Of a DNA stretch of 7,382 bases, positions 1 through 6,242 are shown in pieces (the first letter of the stretch is position 1; every line of letters starts with the position of its first letter). The translations under genes were made by a program, and so were the position numbers. The notes under the pieces are model-generated. The model made no database searches. It was not told the DNA's origin and saw nothing but the letters and a program-made list of their open reading frames with translations. This DNA is from Candidatus Cloacimonadota bacterium (GTDB lineage: Bacteria > Cloacimonadota > Cloacimonadia > Cloacimonadales > TCS61): assembly GCA_018654125.1 (NCBI GenBank), contig JABIME010000273.1, positions 1-7,382 of the forward strand. The letters are read 5' to 3'.

Positions 1-138
1 CCTGATGGATCTATCGCAGTTACAGCAACTGGTAAATATATGAAGCTTGCATTAGATAAAATTACCGATTTCGATCATGAAGAACAAGAATGGAAAGTTG
101 TATCGAAAGAGAATGATCCTACCGAAATAGAATTTTAA
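1..138 (+). CDS. 3' end of an unidentified protein (partial)
   Basis: An open frame enters from the left edge in frame 1 and ends at TAA (136-138), giving the last 45 residues of a protein. The tail contains DGSIAVTATGKYMKLALDKI and then an acidic, charged stretch (DFDHEEQEW ... KENDPTEIEF). No catalytic motif, membrane segment or domain signature is visible in so short a piece. The next gene starts 9 nt downstream on the same strand with only a weak ribosome binding site, so the two are probably co-transcribed and perhaps translationally coupled. DUF58 genes often follow a MoxR-type AAA+ ATPase gene, but this tail does not resemble the lid-domain end I would expect of MoxR, so I do not assign it. 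That it is coding is supported by the open frame and the tight spacing; its function is unknown. Confidence 0.6.
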   Translation, partial: PDGSIAVTATGKYMKLALDKITDFDHEEQEWKVVSKENDPTEIEF

Positions 139-147
139 GTGAAATAA

Positions 148-1041
148 ATGCCAAATAATAAACAATACCTCACAGAAGAATTCATTGCTAAGATAGATAA
201 ATTTAATCTCCGCGCACGATTAATAGTAGAAGGCTTTATTACCGGACTTCATAAATCTCCTTATCACGGATTCAGCATAGAATTTTCTGATCACCGCCAA
301 TACAATCCGGGAGATCCAATAAAAAATGTAGATTGGAAAATATACGGCAAAACGAACCGTTACTACATCAAACGCTACGAAGAAGAAACCAACCTTAAAT
401 GTTACATTATAGTAGATCACAGTGCCTCTATGGGCTTCTCCTCAGCAAATTATTCTAAGTTAGATTACGCAAAAGCTCTGGCATCTGCTCTTTCCTACTT
501 AATGATCTCACAACAAGATGCTGTTGGCTTACTCACATTTACAGATAGAATAACAAATTTGATACCGCCACGTTCAATGAGATCATATTTAAATATAATA
601 TTTAGGGAACTTTATAATTTACAAGCTGAACATAAAACTAGTACAGTAGAGGTTCTACATTCTTTAGCGGATAGAGTAAAAAAACGTGGTCTTATCATTC
701 TGATTTCTGATATGATAGATGATCCGGAAAAGATCATGAAGGGACTTATGCACTTTCGTCATCAAAAGCATGAGGTTATTTTATTCCATATTCAAGATAA
801 GCAAGAAACAGATTTTAATTATAAACGCGATACCGAATTTATTGATTCTGAAACTGGTGAGAAGATCACAGTTTCACCATGGCAAATTAGAAATGATTAT
901 TTAGGTGCTTATGAAGAGAATGTCCAATTTCTTAAAGATAAATGTCATGAATCTCGAATTGAATATAATGCCATAACAACTGATACACCATTTGAGGATA
1001 ACTTACTTCAATATCTTAGTAAACGTTCAAAGATGATGTAG
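148..1041 (+). CDS. DUF58 / von Willebrand A-like domain protein
   Basis: This 297-residue soluble protein has no signal peptide or membrane segment. Residues 38-79 carry the DUF58 signature: SPYHGFSIEFSDHRQYNPGD (37-56), then VDW (61-63), YYIKRYEEE (72-80). A von Willebrand A-like fold follows: beta strand CYIIVD, MIDAS-type motif D90-H-S92-A-S94, then FTDR (131-134), and strand LIILISD ending at D188, which could complete the metal site. Length and domain order fit a full-length DUF58 protein. In known families these sit beside MoxR AAA+ ATPases and are thought to help metal-dependent assembly or maturation of protein complexes; the client is not evident here. The ATG follows the preceding stop by 9 nt and has only a weak AAGTGA upstream, which suggests coupling to the upstream gene. 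Two in-frame TAG codons end it (1039-1044). Family assignment is firm; exact role unknown. Confidence 0.9.
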   Translation: MPNNKQYLTEEFIAKIDKFNLRARLIVEGFITGLHKSPYHGFSIEFSDHRQYNPGDPIKNVDWKIYGKTNRYYIKRYEEETNLKCYIIVDHSASMGFSSANYSKLDYAKALASALSYLMISQQDAVGLLTFTDRITNLIPPRSMRSYLNIIFRELYNLQAEHKTSTVEVLHSLADRVKKRGLIILISDMIDDPEKIMKGLMHFRHQKHEVILFHIQDKQETDFNYKRDTEFIDSETGEKITVSPWQIRNDYLGAYEENVQFLKDKCHESRIEYNAITTDTPFEDNLLQYLSKRSKMM

Positions 1042-1070
1042 TAGAGTTTTGTTTTTTTCTGGATTTGTGT

Positions 1071-1102
1071 CATTCTGAGCCCCGATTAATCGTGGAAGAA
1101 TG
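1071..1102. repeat. Imperfect palindrome CATTCT...AGAATG
   Basis: The outer arms CATTCT (1071-1076) and AGAATG (1097-1102) are exact inverted repeats. The centre is the exact 10-base palindrome CGATTAATCG (1083-1092), flanked by CC/GG pairs. It could fold as a hairpin in DNA or RNA. It begins 29 nt after the DUF58 stop codon. From memory, elements beginning TGTCATTCTGAG and ending GAAGAAT recur as dispersed intergenic repeats in various bacterial genomes; this copy has the same edges but a different centre. There is no T-run after it on the + strand, so it is not a classic terminator. Only one copy is present in the window. Confidence 0.45.
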
Positions 1103-1110
1103 CTGGGTAA

Positions 1111-1140
1111 TAATAAAAAGCCCCAGATAAATCCGGGGCT
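1111..1140 (-). terminator. Intrinsic terminator of the 1209-3425 gene
   Basis: Read on the - strand, AGCCCC (1135-1140) pairs with GGGGCT (1119-1124) around a short loop that can add two further pairs. The hairpin is followed directly by TTTTATTATTA. It lies about 70 nt past the stop codon of the - strand gene. The T-run is on the - strand side only, so it serves this gene rather than the converging DUF58 gene. Confidence 0.85.
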
Positions 1141-1173
1141 AACTGCTAACTTTATTTCTTTAAAATTGAGAAG

Positions 1174-1202
1174 TTACCCTTCCCATAAAAGGTCAGGGTG
1201 AA
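1174..1202 (-). terminator. Weak stop-proximal hairpin
   Basis: Seven nucleotides past the stop codon of the 1209-3425 gene, TTCACCCT and AGGGTAA can pair on the - strand with one bulged base, followed by a loosely T-rich stretch. It sits at almost the same offset as the stronger hairpin after the paralogue (3762-3791), so it may be a decayed version of the same element. On its own it is a poor terminator, and the real one is at 1111-1140. Confidence 0.35.
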
Positions 1203-1208
1203 ATTCTC

Positions 1209-3425
1209 TTATTTCATAAGAATCATTTTCTTTGTTGATGAGTAGTTACCCGCTTTCATTTTGTAGAAATAGATACCACTAGATACTTTCTGATTACTAT
1301 CGTTAGTACCTTCCCAAACAACAGTGTAATTTTCACCAGAAGTCATGTGTTCGTTAATAAGAGTCTTAACTTTTTGACCTCTAACGTTAAATACTTCAAT
1401 AGAAACGTTTCCATCTTCAACCATATCAAAAGCTATTGTTGTTTCAGGATTGAATGGATTTGGATAGTTCTGAGCTAAAAGTTCAACTTTTGGAACTACT
1501 GTAGATCCATTTGTGGAAAGATATAAATTACCTTCTTGGAATTCAAGATCGATAGCTGCATAGCGAAGAGCACTATTTGTTAAATTACCTGGAGCCACAC
1601 AAGGTCCCGCAGCTGAGCCATAATCATCATCATCCATAAACACAAAGCTAAGTTTTGCATGCCAATTGCCTGGTTCATTACTTATTATTTCCAGATCATC
1701 ACCAAGTGAAATAGTTACTGGAAGCATATCTTCAAATTCCGGTGCAAAGTTACCTTCATAGTGTCCTGTAGGATCAACCACATTATCAAGCGGATTTGAA
1801 TTGATGTATCTAATATCTGACCAAGTTGCACCATAATCATCAGAAATAATTATTGCAATTTCAGGTTGTTTTACCCATCCATCATATCCATCTTCTGCAT
1901 AATATGCAGCTTGTACTTTTGCTCCATCATGCCAAGCAGCAACTACCCAGTTACCATTTGAAACAATTTTTGCATTGCTTTCATGAAAATAAGCATCTTG
2001 CCAACCACCATCACTATTAAAGAACCAGCTTGGGCAACTCATAGGAATTATAGGTGCTCCATCAGCATCAAATTCATCAACCTGTCCATCATCGTCCAGA
2101 TCAAAAGCAACAGCCAAATGATCATCTGCTGGATCACTATCCTGAATATCTATATCATAAAAACTAAATTCAAATGTATCGGTATCAAAAGTAAATATTT
2201 TAGGATATATATATGCTGGCCAATATACACCTCCATCCAAATTTTCCTGAGAATTATAGTTTACAGCACTCATCCATATCACTTTGGTATTATCATCTGT
2301 AAATGTGGCATTATAATGATTAAGATCACCTGAAGGAACTATATACATCTCAGAAGGTGTTACCTCATCATCATCATACCAAACATATGTTACACCATCT
2401 TCGTATAAAGGATTGCCCATTGGTTGTTTAAGTTGCTGACTGTATCTAGTGAATGTTTCACCGTAATCGTTACTATACATTGCTATAAGTGAATCACCAA
2501 GAGAACCAATATATACTACTTGTCCATCATTCTCGCTTACAACCATATCTTTTGTTGAACGTTCAATATCGTTATAATGCATATAATCGAAATATGGAAA
2601 TGTTGTTACTGTCCAATCAAGATCAGATGTAGCTAAAAGATCTGCATCATCAAAATCTGCATACAAGTAGAGATTATTATATAGCATATTCCCGCCAGAA
2701 TTAGTCGTATAGTTATTCCCATAGGAATGAACTCTTCTCTTTCCAGCTTCAGGAGATGGTCCGATCCAAACTTGTGGCCAAATAAATTCATCATCTGTAT
2801 GTCCTGTAAAAGGTTCACTCATTTCCGGATTATCCATTAAAATAAATGGAGATCTCCACGCACCCGCAGAACCCGTTGCATGAAATAAAGCATATGACAT
2901 ATTACTATCATAACTTCCATCTGGTTCTGTTATTGAGTGCCATGCTACAAATGGATCACCAGTTACCGGGTCAATATCAAGAGAAGTAAAACCTTCTCGA
3001 ACGACTTCGGAATTAATACTATTAGTCTCTCCAAGTGTTCCATCGGCATTAATATAGCTATAAAATGCTCTTCTGTCTGTACCAATATTTTGTGTTTCAG
3101 ATCGCATAAAAGAAACATACCATCCACCAGCAGCATACCCATAAGGTTGTGAAGTTTCTGGCTGCTTTCTCAAGTTGTAACCATTGTAACTGAACGGCAT
3201 GTAATCATAATACGAACTTGTAAGGTAAGTAGTATTTTCACCATCACCATTTGGAATAAATGAATACTCTGGTGCGGGATCTTGTTCTCTTGAAGAACTC
3301 CTCACTCCAAATCTCATTCCAGAATAGTAGCCACCTTTTGCAATTATGTTTGGTTGCATAAAGTCTTCTGCTACAAGCGTACACACTAATAAGCTTAAAC
3401 CCAAAAGAATTAACATCTTTTTCAT
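1209..3425 (-). CDS. Secreted Asp-box beta-propeller protein with T9SS type A sorting domain (paralogue A)
   Basis: This 738-residue protein starts with a signal peptide (MKKMLILLGLSLLVCTLVA, likely cut before E20). Residues 20 to about 630 look like a sialidase-type beta-propeller: two Asp-box motifs are clear, SNDYGETF (318-325) and SDDYGATW (528-535). A loop DLDDDGQVDE (442-451) has the DxDxDG pattern of calcium-binding loops. A variable linker (about 631-650) leads to the sorting domain (649-738), with QNYPNPFNP, FNVRGQKVKTLINE, SSGIYFYKMK and a basic end KKMILMK. Known family behaviour predicts Sec export, then T9SS transport and surface attachment or release. Asp-boxes are structural, so no enzyme activity can be claimed; no sialidase FRIP/RIP arginine motif was seen. 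The start is set by a strong Shine-Dalgarno GGGAGGG (3429-3435). It is a tandem paralogue of 3799-6012 but lacks that gene's intact sigma-54 site. Confidence 0.88.
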   Translation of the reverse strand: MKKMLILLGLSLLVCTLVAEDFMQPNIIAKGGYYSGMRFGVRSSSREQDPAPEYSFIPNGDGENTTYLTSSYYDYMPFSYNGYNLRKQPETSQPYGYAAGGWYVSFMRSETQNIGTDRRAFYSYINADGTLGETNSINSEVVREGFTSLDIDPVTGDPFVAWHSITEPDGSYDSNMSYALFHATGSAGAWRSPFILMDNPEMSEPFTGHTDDEFIWPQVWIGPSPEAGKRRVHSYGNNYTTNSGGNMLYNNLYLYADFDDADLLATSDLDWTVTTFPYFDYMHYNDIERSTKDMVVSENDGQVVYIGSLGDSLIAMYSNDYGETFTRYSQQLKQPMGNPLYEDGVTYVWYDDDEVTPSEMYIVPSGDLNHYNATFTDDNTKVIWMSAVNYNSQENLDGGVYWPAYIYPKIFTFDTDTFEFSFYDIDIQDSDPADDHLAVAFDLDDDGQVDEFDADGAPIIPMSCPSWFFNSDGGWQDAYFHESNAKIVSNGNWVVAAWHDGAKVQAAYYAEDGYDGWVKQPEIAIIISDDYGATWSDIRYINSNPLDNVVDPTGHYEGNFAPEFEDMLPVTISLGDDLEIISNEPGNWHAKLSFVFMDDDDYGSAAGPCVAPGNLTNSALRYAAIDLEFQEGNLYLSTNGSTVVPKVELLAQNYPNPFNPETTIAFDMVEDGNVSIEVFNVRGQKVKTLINEHMTSGENYTVVWEGTNDSNQKVSSGIYFYKMKAGNYSSTKKMILMK

Positions 3426-3428
3426 TTT

Positions 3429-3435
3429 CCCTCCC
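3429..3435 (-). promoter_or_regulatory. Shine-Dalgarno site of paralogue A
   Basis: On the - strand GGGAGGG lies 3 nt before the ATG at 3423-3425. The core is strong but the spacing is short. It supports this start, which also places a full signal peptide at the N terminus. Confidence 0.7.
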
Positions 3436-3515
3436 TTAATAATTGATTCTTCAATTTTTTAATACTAGTCATGCCCTAACATAATTAGTATACTAAGCAC
3501 ATTACCTATGCTATT

Positions 3516-3536
3516 TAATTAATCTACAATTAATTA
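3516..3536. promoter_or_regulatory. Inverted repeat upstream of paralogue A, possible operator
   Basis: TAATTAAT and ATTAATTA form a perfect 8-base inverted repeat around CTACA. The centre is about 101 nt upstream of the start codon of paralogue A. It is fully AT-rich in the arms, so chance is a real alternative. A similarly placed repeat around TAC occurs upstream of paralogue B. Confidence 0.3.
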
Positions 3537-3618
3537 GAATTTTAGCAGGTTTATTGTAAAGGAAAATATTAGTTTGGCTAGAGCACTTTGAATAATTAAT
3601 TGGCTTACAAATAAATTG

Positions 3619-3652
3619 AACAAGCCCCTTCAAAGAGTTAAAGGGGCTTGTT
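3619..3652. terminator. Strong hairpin without a clean T-run
   Basis: AACAAGCCCCTT (3619-3630) and AAGGGGCTTGTT (3641-3652) form a perfect 12-bp stem with a 10-nt loop. On the - strand it is followed by CAATTTATTTG, and on the + strand by GCGTTTATTTACTATTTT, so neither side has an uninterrupted T-run. It lies about 150 nt beyond the stop codon of paralogue B, after two better terminators, and about 195 nt upstream of paralogue A. It may be a backup or two-way terminator, or the remnant end of a lost gene. Confidence 0.5.
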
Positions 3653-3690
3653 GCGTTTATTTACTATTTTAGGAGAATAGTTGTTTTGTC

Positions 3691-3735
3691 AAAAAAAAAT
3701 ACCCTGTCGGGAAAGGTCGGATAAAACCGACAGGG
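3691..3735 (-). terminator. Intrinsic terminator of paralogue B (distal)
   Basis: On the - strand CCCTGTCGG pairs with CCGACAGGG (3727-3735 with 3702-3710) in a 9-bp GC-rich stem, followed by TA and nine T residues. The 16-nt loop contains a second CCGAC copy that could form a shorter alternative stem with the same upstream arm. This is a textbook rho-independent terminator, about 65 nt past the stop codon of paralogue B. Confidence 0.9.
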
Positions 3736-3746
3736 CTTCTTCGCTT

Positions 3747-3791
3747 GATCAAAAAGAAAAGTTACCTGACCACAAGCAAGTGATCAGGTAA
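3747..3791 (-). terminator. Intrinsic terminator of paralogue B (proximal)
   Basis: On the - strand TTACCTGATCAC pairs with GTGGTCAGGTAA (12 bp, one G-T wobble) around a 6-nt loop, spanning 3762-3791. It is followed by CTTTTCTTTTTG. It starts 7 nt past the stop codon. With the hairpin at 3691-3735 it makes a tandem terminator. Confidence 0.75.
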
Positions 3792-3798
3792 AATTCTT

Positions 3799-6012
3799 TT
3801 ATTTCATAAGGATCATTTTCTTTGTGCTAGTGTAGTTTGAAGATTTCATCTTGTAGAAGTACATACCACTTGATACTTTGTGGCTATTATTATCTGTACC
3901 ATCCCAAACGATTGTGTGATCTCCAGCTACTGTATGTTCATTAATAAGTGTTTTCACTTTTTGCCCCTTTATGTTGAATACTTCGATTGAAACGTTACCA
4001 TCTGCAACCATGTTGTATGCTATTGTTGTTGTTGGATTAAATGGATTTGGATAATTTTGAGCTAGAAGATCAGCATCAGGTGTTACTGTAACTTCATTAG
4101 TTGATACACCATCCCATTCTTCTTGGAACTCAATATCAAATGCTGCGTAACGAAGAGCACTGTTTGTTAAGTCTCCGCCGCCTGCAGTCTGACCAGAAGC
4201 AGAACCGTAATCTTCATCATCCATAAATACAAAATTAAGTTTTGCATGATAATTGCCTAGCTCATTACTGACTATTTCAAGTTCATCACCAAGAGAGATA
4301 CTTACTGGAAGCATATCTTCAAATTCTGGTGCATAGTTTCCGTCATAGTGATTTGCAGGATCTATTACTGCATCGTTTGGATTTGCATTGATGTATCTAA
4401 TATCTGACCATGTTTCACCACTGTCATCTGAGATTACTATACAAAGTTCAGGTTGTTTGAACCAGCCATCATATCCTTCTTCTCCATAATATGCAGCTTG
4501 AACTTTTGCACCATCATACCATGCAAGTACGATCCAGTTTTCATTTGATGCCATCTTACAATTACTTTCATGAAAATATGCATCTTGCCAGCCACCATCA
4601 GTATTAAAGAACCAACTTGGGCAACTCATGTTAACAATAGGCTCGCCATCATCATAATATTCATCAACAACACCATCTTCATCGAGGTCAAAAGCAATTG
4701 TCATAACATCATCTGCAGGATCTACACCTTGAATATCGAGATCATAAAAATCAAATTCATGTGTTACTGTATCAAATGAGAATATTTTTGGATATTGATA
4801 AGCAGCCATATAAAGTTGACCATCGATATTTTCTTGAGAATTATAGTTCACGCCGCTCATCCAAGTAACTTTTGTATTATCATCTGTAAATGCACCGTTA
4901 TAATGGCTAAGGTCATTTGAAGGAACAATAAACATTTCTGAAGGTGTTACATCATCATCATTATACCATAAGTATGTTACACCATCTTCATATAAAGGAT
5001 TAACAAGTGGTTGTTTTATATCTTCAGTATATTTTGTAAATGTTTCACCGTAATCATCACTATACATTGCTAAAAGAGAATCACCGATAGCTCCAAAGAA
5101 TACAACCTGTCCATCCTCTTCGCTAACAATAAGGTCTTTATTTACACGATCAACATCATTGTAGTGCATGTCGTCAAAAAATGGGAATGAAATTGTTGTC
5201 CAGTCAAGATCAGATGTGCTAAGAAGATCTGCATCATCAAAATCAGCATACAAATATATACTGTTATAATTTCCATTACCACCTGCGTTGTTTGTAAAGT
5301 TATTACCATATGCATGAACTCTTCTTTTTCCTGCTTCTGGTGATGGCCCGATCCAAACTTGTGGCCAGATAAATTCATCATCATTATGCCCAGTTAGTGG
5401 TTCACTTACTTCTGGATTATCCATAAGAATAAATGGAGATCTCCAAGCACCTGCAGAACCTGTTGCATGGAATAATGAATATGACATGTGACTATCATAA
5501 GTTCCATCAGCTTCTACGATTGCATGCCAAGATGTAAATGGGTCACCTGTTACAGGATCGATTGCCAAAGTTGTAAAACCTTCACGATAGATCTCTGAGT
5601 TAACACCATTACTTTCACCAAGCGTACCATCAGCATTAATATAACTGTAGTAAGCTCTACGGTCTGTTCCAACAACTTGTGTTTCAGAGCGCATATAAGT
5701 TACATACCATCCACCAGCTGCATAGCCATATGGTTGTGATGTGTCTGGTTGCTTTCTTAAATTATGACCATTGTAACTGAATGGCATGTAATCATAATAC
5801 GAACTTGTTAAATAAGTTGTATTCTCGCCAGCACCATTAGGAATAAAGAAATATTCGGGTGCAAGATCCTGATCTCTAGAAATGCTTCTCGTTCCAAATC
5901 GCATCCCCTTAGTATAGCTGTCTTTTGCAACTTGGGCAGGTTGCATAAAATCTTCAGCTACCAGTGTACATACCAATAAGCTTAAGCCCAAAAGAATTAA
6001 CATCTTTTTCAT
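3799..6012 (-). CDS. Secreted Asp-box beta-propeller protein with T9SS type A sorting domain (paralogue B)
   Basis: This 737-residue protein has the same plan as paralogue A and aligns with it without gaps for about 699 residues, then with one single-residue gap; about 180 substitutions by hand count give roughly 75% identity. The first 25 residues, including the signal peptide, are identical. Asp-boxes are SDDYGETF (318-325) and SDDSGETW (528-535); the calcium-type loop is DLDEDGVVDE (442-451). The sorting domain covers about 649-737. An ATG at 6088-6090 would add 26 residues, but this would hide the signal peptide and lie upstream of the predicted sigma-54 transcript start, so the start at 6010-6012 is chosen; it has GGGAGG (6018-6023) 5 nt before it. 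The predicted place of action is the cell surface or outside. The substrate is unknown. Expression is probably sigma-54 dependent. Confidence 0.9.
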   Translation of the reverse strand: MKKMLILLGLSLLVCTLVAEDFMQPAQVAKDSYTKGMRFGTRSISRDQDLAPEYFFIPNGAGENTTYLTSSYYDYMPFSYNGHNLRKQPDTSQPYGYAAGGWYVTYMRSETQVVGTDRRAYYSYINADGTLGESNGVNSEIYREGFTTLAIDPVTGDPFTSWHAIVEADGTYDSHMSYSLFHATGSAGAWRSPFILMDNPEVSEPLTGHNDDEFIWPQVWIGPSPEAGKRRVHAYGNNFTNNAGGNGNYNSIYLYADFDDADLLSTSDLDWTTISFPFFDDMHYNDVDRVNKDLIVSEEDGQVVFFGAIGDSLLAMYSDDYGETFTKYTEDIKQPLVNPLYEDGVTYLWYNDDDVTPSEMFIVPSNDLSHYNGAFTDDNTKVTWMSGVNYNSQENIDGQLYMAAYQYPKIFSFDTVTHEFDFYDLDIQGVDPADDVMTIAFDLDEDGVVDEYYDDGEPIVNMSCPSWFFNTDGGWQDAYFHESNCKMASNENWIVLAWYDGAKVQAAYYGEEGYDGWFKQPELCIVISDDSGETWSDIRYINANPNDAVIDPANHYDGNYAPEFEDMLPVSISLGDELEIVSNELGNYHAKLNFVFMDDEDYGSASGQTAGGGDLTNSALRYAAFDIEFQEEWDGVSTNEVTVTPDADLLAQNYPNPFNPTTTIAYNMVADGNVSIEVFNIKGQKVKTLINEHTVAGDHTIVWDGTDNNSHKVSSGMYFYKMKSSNYTSTKKMILMK

Positions 6013-6017
6013 TTTTT

Positions 6018-6023
6018 CCTCCC
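6018..6023 (-). promoter_or_regulatory. Shine-Dalgarno site fixing the start of paralogue B
   Basis: On the - strand GGGAGG lies 5 nt before the ATG at 6010-6012. It decides between this start and the longer one at 6088-6090. Confidence 0.8.
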
Positions 6024-6050
6024 ATCGTTTTTTGGTTACATCGCTATTAA

Positions 6051-6066
6051 AGCAAGAGATGTGCCA
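6051..6066 (-). promoter_or_regulatory. Sigma-54 (RpoN) promoter of paralogue B
   Basis: Read on the - strand, TGGCACATCTCTTGCT matches the sigma-54 consensus TGGCACG-N4-TTGCW at all key positions except the G after CAC. The GG (6064-6065) and GC (6052-6053) doublets are separated by exactly 10 nt, as this class requires. The predicted transcript start is near 6040, giving a leader of about 28 nt that contains the Shine-Dalgarno site. Such promoters need an AAA+ activator, and a gene for one (6243-7382) lies immediately upstream. Confidence 0.88.
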
Positions 6067-6113
6067 TTCAATAGATAGAGAGGATTTCACAGTTTTAAAA
6101 GCGTGTTAATTGG

Positions 6114-6128
6114 TTTATTTACAATAAA
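6114..6128. promoter_or_regulatory. Inverted repeat upstream of the sigma-54 promoter, possible activator site
   Basis: TTTATT (6114-6119) and AATAAA (6123-6128) are perfect inverted arms around TAC. The centre is about 80 nt upstream of the predicted transcript start, where activators of sigma-54 promoters often bind. A second palindrome, AAATTTAAATTT (6135-6146), lies about 100 nt upstream. Both are pure AT outside the spacer, so they may be chance. Confidence 0.3.
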
Positions 6129-6184
6129 ATAGGAAAATTTAAATTTAATTTCAAAAAAATATTATGCTTATATTTAGAATTTAT

Positions 6185-6222
6185 AAAAAAAAGCAACCTG
6201 CGGATTTAATTCCGCAAATTGC
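6185..6222 (-). terminator. Intrinsic terminator of the response regulator gene
   Basis: On the - strand GCAATTTGCGGA pairs with TCCGCAGGTTGC (6211-6222 with 6193-6204), a 12-bp stem with two G-T wobbles and a 6-nt loop, followed by eight T residues. It starts 20 nt past the stop codon. It separates the regulator from paralogue B, so the latter needs its own promoter. Confidence 0.9.
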
Positions 6223-6242
6223 ATACAATAGCTTACAAAATT

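Larger units (their letters stand above)
3426..3798. other. Intergenic region between the two paralogues
   Basis: This gap holds no supportable gene. Near paralogue B it carries two intrinsic terminators (3747-3791 and 3691-3735) and a third hairpin (3619-3652). Near paralogue A it carries the Shine-Dalgarno site, a - strand TATACT (3487-3492) that could be a -10 box but has no good -35 partner, and an 8-5-8 inverted repeat TAATTAAT/ATTAATTA (3516-3536). A - strand GGGCAT (3471-3476) lies where the sister gene has its sigma-54 -24 element, but the matching -12 GC is absent. The promoter of paralogue A must lie here if the terminators work, yet I cannot fix it. Confidence 0.6.

Noticed and set aside
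220..420. Open frame on the - strand within the DUF58 gene.
   Set aside because: It is fully antisense to the conserved DUF58 motif region, with no ribosome binding site or domain of its own.
1983..2333. Open frame on the + strand opposite paralogue A, with a similar one opposite paralogue B (4570-4779).
   Set aside because: Both lie at the same homologous position antisense to a strongly supported gene, are rich in Ile, Lys and Cys with no domain, and are explained by the duplicated sense coding.
3369..3425. Lipoprotein signal in the propeller proteins because of Cys15 in LLVC.
   Set aside because: Val at -1 does not fit a lipobox, and a signal peptidase I site ending VA at residue 19 is better; T9SS cargo normally has such a signal peptide.
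3471..3476. Sigma-54 promoter for paralogue A at GGGCAT.
   Set aside because: The -12 GC doublet is missing, so it is reported only as a degenerate or chance match.
1209..6012. Calling the paralogues sialidases because of the Asp-boxes.
   Set aside because: Asp-boxes are structural and occur in many propellers; the arginine motif and catalytic residues of sialidases could not be placed.
6010..6090. A start codon at 6088-6090 giving paralogue B a 26-residue N-terminal extension.
   Set aside because: The extension covers the sigma-54 promoter and the Shine-Dalgarno site, would bury the signal peptide, and has no counterpart in paralogue A.
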